From NCBI GenBank assembly GCA_022661535.1, contig JAKULF010000011.1, positions 1,302,001 through 1,366,000 of the forward strand: a stretch of 64,000 bases of DNA, written 5' to 3'. The notes under the pieces are model-generated. The model saw only the letters and a list, made by a program, of their open reading frames with translations, had not been told where the DNA came from and did not search any database. The translations under genes were made by a program, and so were the position numbers. Below are positions 1 through 11,087 of the stretch, in pieces; position 1 is the stretch's first letter; the number at the start of each line of letters is the position of its first letter. The stretch comes from Eutypa lata (Eukaryota > Ascomycota > Sordariomycetes > Xylariales > Diatrypaceae).

Positions 1-2368
1 GAAAATACATCCATCTCGGTCCTCTGCGCTTCTTCCTCCATTCATCGGTCTGTCTATCTATCTATCTATACTAACGAACAAGAGCAACCTTATCGACCCT
101 TCTTGCGTCACGCGATCTTCCCCCATAATTTCAAATGAACTCGGATCATCATGCAGGCACTACTATCCCAATATGGATGCATCTAACTACATATTGACCT
201 GACCTTAAGTGCTCCCTACTATAGGCTAGCGTGATCCTCTCATTTCCTTATCTTTTTTTTTTCTTGTTCTTTTCCCCAGACTTGCCCAGCCCAGACTATT
301 TCATCCTGACAGGCGCCACGGACAGCTAAAAGAGAAGTCGAAGAAGAAGGGGGTCCACGTGGATAATACGTAAGGGTTAAAGATCGTTCGCTTGCTTTGT
401 CTAAGACCTGCAGCTCAGCGACCGCAGCCCGCTGATATTTGATTCTGATTTTTTTTTTTTTTTTTTTTTTACCCCCCATCGCAGGAATCAAGGATCATAG
501 ATCATATCTTGTGGTATGGCCCGATGATGGTGTCGCCGGATGACTCCTTTCAGTATAGCACGCCATCGACCGTCTCAAAGCACCTCGCAGATGATCGACC
601 ATTGGGGGCAAGGGGGGGGACAACCCAAAAAATACGACCCTAGCATAGGTAGGCTGGTAGATATGTATGTAATTAGGTAGGTAGTTGACATTACGGTACG
701 GGCCTAGAATAGGTGTCATTTTTAGGCGCCGCGCATTGCGTGTGGGTGTTAGAGAGATAGAGAGACCTGCGCTTGCCAACCCCCTGTCCGCCTCCGCTTC
801 TCCGCACTATCACCTTCGTCGCGCTGCAGCATACATAGCGCAGCGCAGCCGGGCGGGGGTCTACTTACCTACTTAGTCATCACTGTTGATATTGCACCTC
901 TCCAGGTATCATGCCGATCAATGGACACAAACTAGGGGGAAAAAAAGGTTTTTTTTTATTTAAAATGTTTTGACGCTGATGCAGGTTGACCAACAACCAA
1001 CCGTTCTTGATTCTCCGATCTCGCTCCGATAGTGTTTGTAAGAGTGGGCTTTGGAATTTCCCCGCCCGCACCGGGGCCCCGGACGTCGACCGGAGGAGGT
1101 GATCGTCGCTCCCCCGGGCTTAGACGGAAATGAAGATAGCCAGTCCATGCAAGCGAGCGGTGGGCTGCTGAAGCCTACCTACATAACCATACATAACAGC
1201 TGACCTCAAACTACCGGATAGGTATTGGTTCGTTGATCTCACCGCCGCTTATCTACGGTTAGCGGTCCGTTTACATTTGAGTTAGAGCAGACTTATAATT
1301 CAAAAGTTCTCTTTTTCTTCTTTTGGGGGGGGTTCCTCTTTCCTTTTCTCCTTATGTGGCTATGTTGTATGATGATACACACCATTGGCCAGCTCTGCAC
1401 TTGTGACAAATCCACCGGTTGGTTATGTCAACTACGTACATTTGAACTTTTTGGAATTCCTGTGAGGCTGTGCAACGCGGCGCTCATACGTAGTAGGTCA
1501 GCTCTAAAAACTTGGAACCGGAAGCTCATTGGTGCTTTCTCTATTGGCAAAATCAGAATACGGTGTCTAGATGCATCGGAGATTCAATAATCAGATGCAG
1601 TGCTCTGTTGCCTTTGGTTTATAATACGTCATCATGTTTCAAAGCGCGTGGAAGTTTATCGTCGGAATGGATGTAGTAGCACTGGTTCCATCTTAAAGTA
1701 TGTTACAAATAATAACTATGATTCATCACTCCTATCAATTCAATTATAGGTTATTCGTACTAGAATACCCTTTTTGGCCGTACGGGCGTTGAAACATGAT
1801 GGGAATACTACAGATTATATTTCTATGTGCGATCTCAGATTTTACTCTTTGGCATTAGCAACGACCTTTGCACTAGATTCAGCCTAATGTGGTCACCGTG
1901 GATAACGAAGGACCTTGATAACGAAATACCTCTCTTTAGTCTTCAAGTTAGTAAAGGTTTGTCAGTATTTCCTGCTCCCAGAGCCCGTGAATAATCTGTT
2001 AAGATGATATTGATGTAGAATAATGATACATGCCTGTGTTTCTTGCTCTTATGTGCTCACTACCCCTGAACATACATATGTTGACCAGTAATTTACGCTA
2101 CGTTGAGATAAGTTCGCAAATGCTGCAATGGAATCTCTCAGATCAAGGCTATATCGTTTTACAATGGTCCTTGATTGCCCAGTTTATTTCTCAGTCGACA
2201 AACATGATTTCAACCCACCCCCCCTGAATACACGGAATGTGGTGGAAGCTCGCTTCTTACATCGCTGACCTTACCCGGAGTCGATATTGTCTCCTTAGTA
2301 TGCCTCTCAAATTTAGCAGAGGTGCAAAGAGTATCATCTCTCGAGTTCATCAAAGTTGGATGCTCCAT
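1..2368. other. Intergenic, no gene seen
   Basis: No frame on either strand gives a convincing protein, and the short open frames here lack recognisable motifs. The stretch holds a TCTA tetranucleotide run (52-69), a 22-base poly-T tract (449-470) and several TAGGTA-type motifs (645-685, 1170-1182). It probably includes flanking regulatory sequence of a gene off the left edge and the 3' flank of the HET gene that ends at 2369. Confidence 0.6.
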
Positions 2369-4727
2369 CTATCCTACGATCACCTGGTTCCTCCTTAAAG
2401 TTAATACCGTTTCTTTCTCGCCATCCCCTCCGTCATTATAGGATTCGAGCTCTGTGTTAAGGTCAGGTTCGCCCAGCAGCATCGCTTTTCCGACAACGCG
2501 CCATCGCCGTGCCGCACCATCAATATCTTCGCTACCAGTACTGTCACTAACACCAACACCACCCCCATCCCCATCATCACCCATCATCCGTACTGGTTGC
2601 AGGAGCCACAACCTTAACGGGAGACAGCTCGACCCTACCAGCGCCGGTGGGATCGCCGCCCGTATCTCGTTTATCTTATTAAGCGAGAAGTGTGAGTTGA
2701 CAGTCACGTTTGATACCAGCGCCTGGGCGCCAGTCGTGGCGCATTGTACGCGGAACGGCAAAAGGCCGAGATAGGAAAACGTGCGCTGGTCCGTGAGCCA
2801 CGTCAGAAAGAAGAGTGCAGCGTCGAGCGTAAACTTCTGGTCTTCGCAATGTTCTTCTTTTCCCTCGCTATTGCGAGGAGAAGACTGTGCTGGGGTGCGG
2901 ATGTGTGACAGGAACTTTCGGGCCTGCGGGACGAGGTCCTGATTAGGTTCTAGGGCATTGAACATGCCCTCGTCGAATGTTGCCTCGACGATGTCACGAT
3001 AGATAGCCGTCCAGAGGCGGCTCAGACATGCGGGCCGGAGACCCATCGCCGTAGCCAAGAAGGCCCGGCGGACGGGGTCGACCTGCTCGTCGGTATGGTA
3101 TTGCATCCGGTCGGCGTTCATGTCCGTTTTGAAGGGCAGTGGCGTGCTATGGATGAGATCCGGAAAGACCTCTTTCGTCATGTGGATCTCCTCCTCGGTC
3201 GGTTGCTGGAAAGCGGAGTCGAAGAAGACCATGTCCAGCTCGAGCTCGTGCATCGATATGCGGTGAACCCCGGGTAGCGTCTTGAGTGTGAACCGTGGAA
3301 GCGTCACGTCCTCCGGCGCCGGTGGCCGGGACACCCACGATGAACGGCCATGCAGCGTAATTTCCTGCGGGCTTATGCACCACAATGGTGATTCCTCCCC
3401 AGCGGCCAGCGAGAGGACCACTCCAAAGAAGTATGCCTCTTCCTCGGTGATAGAGCGCCCTGTGTAGGCGATGCTGAGACCGTTCAAATTGATCATTACC
3501 GCGAGCCGGTCGGTAGCTACTGTGCAGCCCGTCGACGCGACGGCATTGTATTGCGCTGAGACACTGGCGCGCATCGACCCTGGCTTCCTCATCAGTTCGT
3601 CTCTGTAAGGAGACAATTTGTCGGCTAGTCCCGCTAGGTACGGCGCGAGCCCTGGTGGAATAGGCCGGGCGTAAGGTTGGTTTTGTATCGCTAAGGACAG
3701 GATACGTTGGACTGTGAGGAAGCTAACAGACACAGTCCCCCCACCAGGGCTTCCCACGATGAATACCGTGTTTCGATGGGGATGGTGGCGTTCGTCGGTC
3801 CACGGCTCAACCACTACGAATTCATGGAAGCACCTGTCTGTCAATTAATTAAAAAAGAAGAGACTCAGGGCTAGCCCAGGACGACAAACAAGAAAAAAAA
3901 GTTTAATACCATGTTCTCTGCCACCATCTTGCCCGTCCAACTGTGTCGAGGAACGAGAAGAACACCGGCAAATCCGCCGTGTCCAGTGGAACTAGACGCT
4001 TATTGATGTACAAATCGTACTTGACAGATATGCCAACCTCGTCCTCGGTCAGCTCCACATCCTCGAGGAGCACTACGAGCTTCCGGCACGACTTATAGAT
4101 AATGTCCATGGCGGCAATAGCCCGCTGCTTCTCGGCCTCGTCGCGCTGGTTGATGCACAACTGGTCCATCCAGATACCCTCTCGCGGGTGTCCGCGCTCC
4201 CGCAGGACAGCCTCTGCGAAGCGCTCGAATATGGGCCACGGGTGGGCAACCTTATCTCTGTGTCTCCCGACCCCGGAACCCGAACTGTTGTCATCGTCAC
4301 GTAAGTGAGATGGCGGACGCTGAGGCGGCCACTCGTCGCTGTGCCAGCAGTAGCTCACTGCTAGGTACTGGCGGATCCGGAAGCCGGAGTCGAACGGGAC
4401 GCCTTCTTCGCTGGAGCAGAGAACACGGAGCGGCGTGTTGTCCAGGACGGCAGCAGCAGTGCGCCGCGCAAATGACCCCGCAATCTCGCCCGGGGCCCAT
4501 CGCTGTAGGTTCCCCAGAAGCAGCTCTGCCTCCTCCTGATTCCCATCTAGCCTCGAAGCCCCGTATGAGAGTATGTCTGCGCGGTTTGAGCGCGTCAATG
4601 TCAGCCGGAACAGCGCCTGATCAATCTGCTCCACCCGCAGGACCTCCTCATCATCGTCCTTGGCGGGGTAACCTCGTGGGGGGAGCCCTTCGATTAGCAG
4701 TGGGTATGGGGATGTTTCGCTCGCCAT
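2369..4727 (-). CDS. HET-domain (heterokaryon incompatibility) protein, two exons
   Basis: I read exon 1 as 4727-3910 and exon 2 as 3833-2369, joined over a 76-bp intron (GTATTA...ACAG). The lengths keep frame and give about 760 residues. The HET signature is clear: YLAVSYCW at residues 121-128, WMDQLCINQ at 186-194, and an arginine/tryptophan-rich RARWWQRTW followed across the splice by C-F-H-E (265 on). The splice rebuilds the W-C junction exactly, which supports the intron. The rest is a long, poorly conserved C-terminal region ending in a typical 'WRVVGKAMLLGEPDL' tail. HET domains mediate non-self recognition and cell death after hyphal fusion, and they carry a TIR-like fold. The target of this protein cannot be predicted. 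An acidic Asp/Gly-rich loop lies near the C-terminus. The N-terminal 120 residues before the HET block are not recognisable. Confidence 0.9.
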
Positions 4728-6972
4728 CTAAGCTAGTTGCCATCTAGGTCGGTTGTAGGTATATTATACCAGGCCTATTAAAGTCGCTAGAGGGGTAACG
4801 CGGAAGCGGAATCCTTGGCTTCTTTCAGCTTGCCTTAGAGCTCAAGCTAATTTCGTGGAGTGGCTAAGCTGCGCTTGCGCCGATGCATAAGTAGTTAAGT
4901 ATAGCTCGGCTTTCGACCCCGTCGCAGTGAATATATAGCGTTATTGCCGCTAGAGCAATAATAGTTGCATTTATGCAATGCGATAGACCCTATATTACTT
5001 TTGAAATTGAATGTATTCATTAATATCAATAGGAATAATAATCCGTAAAGTTATAGACTTTATGCAATTACATTTAAGGTACAATTATAATATTTTCTTT
5101 TTATCTTAAATTCTTTCATGATGGATATTATATATTCCTTACACGCTGTACCGCTCAGACCCATTGCAATGCGACGTCTCGGCTATCGGAGACTTCAATG
5201 TGCCATGAGAAAACATGGTTGCAGTTCAAGACCTTCGACCAATGTTGTTATGCCGATAATCGAGTAGACCACGCCAGGGCGGGGGCTTACCTTGGTGAAG
5301 GAAATTTTAACTAATCGAACTGGTAACAAAATGTTTACGGAAGTCATTATGTACAGCTGAAAACAGTTAAGAGTCTTAACGGCCCTTCCGGTATTTCCTG
5401 CAGCCGCACGGCGGTTGGCTAGAAGAATGGAAATAGGACTCGGATGACCAGCGTGCAGGGGAGGCGGTAACGCAGAGCCTGGCTATGCGCCAAGGTGTAC
5501 ATATCATATTATAACAATCGTCGACCCAAGAAAAGAAGGAGTGAATACTGCCGGGTCAAGTTTGGTCCCTGTTGTCGTTGCCGCGTTACCAAGTTATCTC
5601 TGTGCTATCGACAGCCCTGATATATTTTCCAGAACTCTTTCCACGAGATGAGTTGTCGATCTAGAGAGGCATTTACTCAGCTTCCTCACTACACATCGCA
5701 CTGTTTCGTTCAGCTTGTCCATGGAAACCTTACGATACCTAGCATTCTCTCGAAAAATTCTGGATGGCAATAGGGGCCTTCTCCATTTTCCCGAACGTTC
5801 GAGCAGCCCAATTTTCCTAGGCGGTTTGGACAAGACGGTAGGTAAGTTAACAAGTCACCGAAGGGCAACATAGATTCACGCCATAGCATCGCTCTATATC
5901 TTCAGCGATGCCTTGATGCAATGTCAGCTCAGGGCAGAACTCGAACAAGTTATACTAAACCCTGACGAGTTGTTAAAGTAGTCGGATGATTAGCTTTTTC
6001 GCTAGACATACCATGCATGGCCTGGCCGAATGCACCATCATTTTTGTCTGCTATCTTCTATCTTATATTTAATTATAACCTATAAATAGAAATTGCTTTT
6101 GTTTGAAAACGCCACCTTGCTCTCCTGAGCTAATACATGTAATCATCACTAACAAGACTACCTACCTACCTAGTTACCCGCAAGTCCGCAGGCCCGCAGC
6201 TCCACAAGTCCGCCGCCCGGCAAAACTCCGCAATGCTCCGATTTGCATGTTGCTCACCTTGTAGCCGTTCAGCACTTATCTAATGCATCGGATTGTGTAT
6301 AGGTACGTTAAGTATGATTTCTCTTTATGTGCTAGGTAGGTAGCCAGGGAAATATTTTTCACGGGAGAATTAGCCGCACGTGTGAGTATAAAAAGATCTT
6401 TAGGTGATTAAGTTGCGGGATGAAGTCTTTCCCCGTACCTAGCACGAGCCGGATCAGAGGCAAGATTCGAACCTAGGTATTACTTGCACTCGCCACCCAC
6501 CGTGGCTTGTTGCACTGCCAAGCGGGATTTTACTACTGCGCCGTGCGTGCGGACTATGATGCGAGAGTACCTTCAAAACGAAGCTTTCCACCCGAATCCG
6601 CATTCGTGACTAGTGTCATGATGCTATGTTGCGAAAAAAATAGGCTACTACCGTATTACGACAACTCTCACGATGTCCGCTCCGTCTTCTCGCTTACTAA
6701 CTAAGAAGTTACTATATATGGCCACATTACCCGTCATCTGAGAAGATTAAGTTGTCGCCTACTGGCATATTGAACAGGCTAGATAGAATACCTTGGCTAA
6801 CCCTTTCTCCACCTTACTCCTTTTCTCTCTCTATTCAATCGGTTCTTAAAGCGCCGCCTGATCGTTACTACTCATACGCCAGGTTCCTACATCCCGGAGG
6901 CAAACATCGTCAGCCACATTTCTCCTTACCTTAGCATTAACGCGCTGATCACCCTCTTCCCATCCATCAGCC
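4728..6972. other. Intergenic, AT-rich in part
   Basis: This is the divergent spacer between the HET gene (-) and the dehydrogenase gene (+). About 4925-5135 is strongly AT-rich. A 79-codon minus-strand open frame (5594-5833) has basic composition but no motif I recognise, and I do not call it. A tRNA-like internal promoter pair lies at 6463-6542 (separate entry). CTAC(C)T arrays occur at 6158-6175 and 6328-6342. Confidence 0.55.
6463..6542 (-). other. Possible tRNA-derived (SINE-like) fragment: A- and B-box-like pair
   Basis: On the minus strand a B-box-like GGTTCGAATCT (6473-6463) matches the pol III consensus at nearly every position. It lies 54 nt downstream of an A-box-like GGCGCAGTAGTAAAAT (6542-6527). 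The spacing is wider than in a normal tRNA, and the T-stem pairing around the B-box is poor, so this is not a functional tRNA gene as read. A degenerate tRNA-derived SINE or a tRNA relic would explain it. No second copy is seen in the window, and the match could be chance. Confidence 0.25.
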
Positions 6973-7962
6973 ATGGCCTCGCCCCGAAAACTCACAGTTT
7001 TGATAACGGGGTGCTCCCCGGGCGGGATGGGCGCGGCGCTCGCCGAAGTCTTCCACGCCGCCGGCCACCGCGTATACGCGACGGCGCGGAACCCAGCCAA
7101 GCTCTCCCCGCTCGCCTCGCAGGGCATCGAGACGCTGACCCTGGACGTGACGTCCACGGAATCCATCGCGTCCGCCGTCAGCGCACTTACTAAATCTCTG
7201 TCTTCATCAGTAGGAGGAGGAGGGCTGGACATCCTCATCAACAACGCCGGCGGGCACTACACGACAGCCATCTCCGACGCGTCTATAGACTCGGCGAAGA
7301 CGCTCTTCGATCTCAACGTGTGGGCGCAGCTCGCCGTGACCCAGGCCTTCTTGCCCCTGTTGCTGAAGTCTGCTTCCTCTTTTCCCTCTTCTTCTTCTTC
7401 TTCTTCTTCTTGGTTTTGTTGTTCTTCAAGCGGTGGTGGCGGCCCCGCAACCCCCATGATCGTAAACCACACCTCGGTGGGGTCGGTCAGCCCGGTGCCG
7501 TTCCAGAGCCTCTACAGCGCGTCCAAGGCCGCCTTCGCGCGCCTATCCGACGGGATGCGCCTGGAGCTGGCGCCGTTCGGGATCCGCATCGTCGAGCTCA
7601 AGACCGCCATGGTGCAGTCCAACTTCATCCGCAACAGCAACACCAACAACGTCGAAGGCAAGGAGGCGGTGCGGGACGGGCGGCTCCCGGAGGGGTCCCT
7701 GTACGAGCCCGCCCGCGGGATCATCGAGAAGGCCATGAGCCAGGAGCAGTTCGACGGCAGGGGCACCACGGCGGAGCGGTGGGCCAAGGAGGTTGTGGGG
7801 GACCTGTTGAAGCGCAACCCCCCGCCTGTTGTCTGGAGGGGCGAGACGGCGTGGGTTGCGCGGTTGGCGAGTTTGTTGCCGTATGGCGTGTTTGATGGGC
7901 TGCTCATGAGGATGCTGAATTTGGATGCTATGGGGGAGATTATTAGGGAAAGTAGGAAGTGA
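6973..7962 (+). CDS. Short-chain dehydrogenase/reductase, AYR1-like (1-acyldihydroxyacetone-phosphate reductase type)
   Basis: This is a single-exon gene of 329 residues. The classical SDR motifs are all present: the cofactor loop TGCSPGGMG (12-20), NNAGG (90-94), the helix-4 Asn in LNVWA (115), catalytic Ser in HTSVGS (168), and YSASK with Tyr181 and Lys185. The sequence is closest in style to fungal proteins annotated as NADPH-dependent 1-acyldihydroxyacetone phosphate reductase, which act in ether/glycerolipid synthesis. The substrate is an inference from resemblance only. A Ser/Cys/Gly-rich segment (about 133-160) encoded by a TCT microsatellite interrupts the fold just before the strand leading to the catalytic serine. 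That segment could be an in-frame 63-bp intron with a poor donor, but as read it is coding. The gene is GC-rich and starts at an ATG in good context. Confidence 0.88.
   Translation: MASPRKLTVLITGCSPGGMGAALAEVFHAAGHRVYATARNPAKLSPLASQGIETLTLDVTSTESIASAVSALTKSLSSSVGGGGLDILINNAGGHYTTAISDASIDSAKTLFDLNVWAQLAVTQAFLPLLLKSASSFPSSSSSSSSWFCCSSSGGGGPATPMIVNHTSVGSVSPVPFQSLYSASKAAFARLSDGMRLELAPFGIRIVELKTAMVQSNFIRNSNTNNVEGKEAVRDGRLPEGSLYEPARGIIEKAMSQEQFDGRGTTAERWAKEVVGDLLKRNPPPVVWRGETAWVARLASLLPYGVFDGLLMRMLNLDAMGEIIRESRK
7387..7412 (+). repeat. TCT/TTC trinucleotide microsatellite inside the dehydrogenase gene
   Basis: This uninterrupted run of TCT units encodes a polyserine stretch at residues 139-146 of the SDR protein. 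It lies in the loop before the catalytic-serine strand. Confidence 0.9.
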
Positions 7963-8569
7963 TCTGGGCGTTGGTGTTTTCTTTGGAGTGCGGTATTGTA
8001 GGGTGGGCAAGCGGACGGACGAGCATGATGTAATGGGCGCTGGCAGAAATAGATTACACGCATTGTTGCATAATTTCGTAATTCTGTATACCTACTATAG
8101 TTAGTCGGCCGACCTATTGCATGCTTGTATGTTATTTTTATGTAAGGAATTAAGAACACCGAGAGACTGAGAAATAATAGGGGGAAATAATGAAAGCAAG
8201 GCTACCCATACTAATCCTTAACAATTCTGGGGTGACCTTGCAACTATATGCTTAGGTTCCTGCCAAAATCAGGACATTTTTGAGTATTGCGATGATCCCC
8301 GTGAGCTTAGAGAATGCTTGGGAGACGTTACCTAGGTAGGTCAAAATACAGGGAGTATCCTTTTCCCATAACGCGTTTTCACATGAATAATTGTTCACTA
8401 TCTTGGATTAAGCAAGGAACATGTTTTGTTTTGGCTAATCGATTTTAATTAAATAAAAAAAGAGTAGCTTCCGCTTTCAACGTCGATGTCTCTCACTCCT
8501 CTTATTCCCACGCCCCGACTGGGCTTCTGATATCAGAGCATCCTGTTGATCGAAGGCGGCTGGTTGGAT
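7963..8569. other. Intergenic between convergent genes
   Basis: This spacer lies between the 3' ends of the dehydrogenase gene and the RNase H-like locus. It is AT-rich towards 8400-8460. I see no coding signal. Confidence 0.6.
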
Positions 8570-9920
8570 TTAAAAGTCAAAGTATTTGTCATTTTTAAGG
8601 GATGGATCTCGAGGAGAAACCCAAGCGTTCCTCTCTGGCATCTTGGTACCAACTCTGGCGGCAGCTACCGCAGCCTCATTCTGGTCCGGCTCAATACACC
8701 AGAGCATGAGCTCGCATCCGTGGAGGGCATAAAGTCGGAAGAGGTACAGCAGCCGTTTCCAGAGGTCCTAGTCTGGGACCTCATCTCCCTCGTCTGTAGT
8801 CCAATCGTTCCGAACCCAGTCCTCGATCTCTTCCATGACAATATCATATACATCTCCTACAGACATAGCGATGACGATGATCTCCCAGCCCTCTCTATAC
8901 CAATATCGCCATTCCAAAGCTGCAATCACCGAACGAAGCTCGGCTCGGTTCATTGTCTGCGGCCCGTATTCGCCGTCTGGACCTAGGTTCTCGACCCGCC
9001 CTGGGATCCATCCGGGTTTGCCTTTGCTTTTGGGGGTCCTTCCAGAGTAGGCGAATCCGTATCCCGCCCTAGCATGCTCAGAGCCTTCATTTTCACAATT
9101 TCCATCCGTGAAGATAAGCATCATGTTGACTACTGTAATATTGGGGGTTATTAGCTAACTTCCCTTTTGAATCACCCACCGACTATTTAGAAGCTCGGGG
9201 TCATATTATAAGAGCAACCACTCGCGTTAAGAAAGACACAAGCCCTAGAAGCTGCTTACCATGACGAGGTCCATGCAGGCGTTGCTGCTTCCTCACGTAT
9301 CGAATTGGATTGAAGTTGGGCAACAAGTTTAGTAGGCGGCGTGGGAAAAGATCTTTAGGTTCTACAGAGTCGCTATCTTTACAGAACTTCGCTGGATCAA
9401 ATTCGTTCGGGAGGAAAAGTCCGCTTGGTTTGAACATGGCTAATCTTGCGCTGTAGAGCAGATAATTGTAGAAGACCGGGGACTTGCTCATGTGGTTCTC
9501 TCGGCACCAGGCTTCGTCTTTTGGTGTGCAGCTGTCGAGATATTTTTTAGTGCAACTTGTGCAGTTGCACTGTTTGTCGTGGGGCTTTTCCTCCTGTTCC
9601 TCATCGGGGGCTGCTTCTTCAATGTGTTCGCAGTGGGGTTCTTCGTTCATTTGCTCGTCGTTAGACCCCTCGTCGTGAGCTACCTTGCCATTCGACACGG
9701 CTATCCTGTCATTGGACAAGGCTGCCTTGCCATTGGTCACGGCTATCTTGCCATTGGGCACGGTTGTCTTGCTATTGTATACCGCTACCTTGCCATTGGA
9801 TACCGCTATATTGCCATTGGACACGGCTGCCTTGCCATTGGACACGGCTACTTTGCCATTGGACACTGAAGGCTCTGGGCTCGATATTCTGTCGACAGGG
9901 GAGGTCGGACTATCTTGCAT
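8570..9920 (-). pseudogene. Decayed RNase H-fold gene with N-terminal heptapeptide array and in-frame stop
   Basis: Exon 1 is 9920-9260 and exon 2 starts at 9132, with a 127-bp GTAAGC...ACAG intron between them. As read, the protein ends at a TAG (8770-8768) after 341 residues. The RNase H1-type domain starts at IFTDG (Asp230) and has NRAELR (Glu285). The third catalytic Asp, normally in a 'ATDS' motif, is replaced: residues 308-311 read AMSV. Just past the TAG the same frame continues with DLWKRLLYLF and LHGCELMLWCIEPDQNEAA to a second stop at 8572-8570. This is clearly the missing last part of an RNase H domain. There too the usual final Asp ('EAD') is lost. Residues 19-81 are nine heptads of VSNGKxA type, followed by an acidic, Cys-containing stretch. 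I infer an inactivated gene, or a truncated non-catalytic remnant that may still be expressed. Confidence 0.7.
9678..9866 (-). repeat. 21-bp coding minisatellite (nine heptapeptide repeats)
   Basis: There are nine tandem 21-bp units in frame, consensus V-S-N-G-K-x-A. Individual units have diverged (VYNSKTT, VPNGKIA, LSNDRIA). They make up residues 19-81 of the RNase H-like protein. The array also leaves long open frames on the opposite strand, which are by-products of the repeat. Confidence 0.9.
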
Positions 9921-11087
9921 CGTGAGAGTAATTTTCGTTCGGTATGGCTATTTGTGAAACTTTAGGTTATGATATACACCTAATTAACTACCATGCAGTT
10001 CAGTAATCGATGAAATGCTAGCGAATCCAAAAAGAACAATGATGATGTTGGAATGTGAGGTTTCGCATTTTAGGATTGTTGGGCATCACATTAACATATG
10101 CGGCTGTTATCTTGCCGGCTGTTCCTGCCTTGTTTTCGTAATTTGAACACGGCTCGGGGTAAGAGCCATAGTAAAAGAGCAAAATGCATTCGATATTACT
10201 AAGATGTACATATTGAACTGAAATTGCTTTCTTATACATGTACCTACATCTATTTAAAAGTCCATTTTACATTTTGTCTGTTCCTTCATCATCTTGTCGC
10301 GAATGTGCATACGTATAGAACGTGAGTACCCGTCGTTATGAGGTTATAAGACATATACGCTATATAGGTACTTACTATATTAAAGGAACGACGAACCCGC
10401 TCGATGTACCGTCTGTTTTTCTTCCAATCATTCTTCTACATTCAAATGTCTAATCCTAAGAGATTACCAAGTTCGGAAGTATTTCTGAGCATAAAATAGG
10501 ATCGTCTTGTAATAAGCTGACTAAGACATGAGGTCCGAATTTATACACCCACAGCTGTTAAATATTCTACAAATAATTAACACATAAGTAAGTACTTATT
10601 GCAATCCAATGGGTATAGCACGTATCTCTAACCAGGCAAATTCATGTTCCACAACCTATAACAAACCGACTATCTTTTTATCTGACATAACCCACTATAC
10701 AGTATTGGTCTATTGATGTGATCCCAGCTTACGCTCCGCATGTCACATATAGTGGTGGTGGCGAATTTGAAGTATAGGAGGGGTCTAGTGTCGTATTATT
10801 ATGTAACTGAGGAGAAAAGCACCATCATAATTAGGTGCGCCCTGCTGTAAGACGAGATCTGCATAATGGTGGTTACACAAACATGCATGCCATTTCACCA
10901 CTTCCACTACTCTAAATCTTAGTTCAAGACAAAATGCGGAACCCCAAGATTCAGATGGCAATGCGCAAGGCACCCCGAGCCTATGCGACATGCATAAATA
11001 CCTAAGACTTGACAACTTCTACCCTTCCATGGATCTTAAACTGTGCTATTCAAAATTTCCCAGCCAAGAGAAGCTTCGGCATATTTC
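9921..11087. other. Divergent intergenic region
   Basis: This region holds the promoters for the RNase H-like locus (-) and the FAD oxidase (+). It is AT-rich, with no open frame showing protein-like composition. Confidence 0.6.

Noticed and set aside
4925..5135. AT-rich block suggestive of RIP-degraded transposon
   Set aside because: Too short (about 200 bp), no terminal repeats and no transposase-like frames.
5594..5833. 79-codon minus-strand open frame
   Set aside because: No family motif, no intron signals linking it to other exons, and flanked by AT-rich sequence.
7320..7895. Second long plus-strand frame overlapping the dehydrogenase gene
   Set aside because: It is an out-of-frame shadow of a GC-rich gene, rich in Arg/Gly/Pro, while the SDR motifs are all in the other frame.
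9492..9957. Long plus-strand frames with Leu-Ala-Ile-Gly-His-Gly repeats across 9685-9869
   Set aside because: They are the antisense of the coding heptad minisatellite. The minus-strand frame carries the RNase H domain and a proper splice, so these are shadows.
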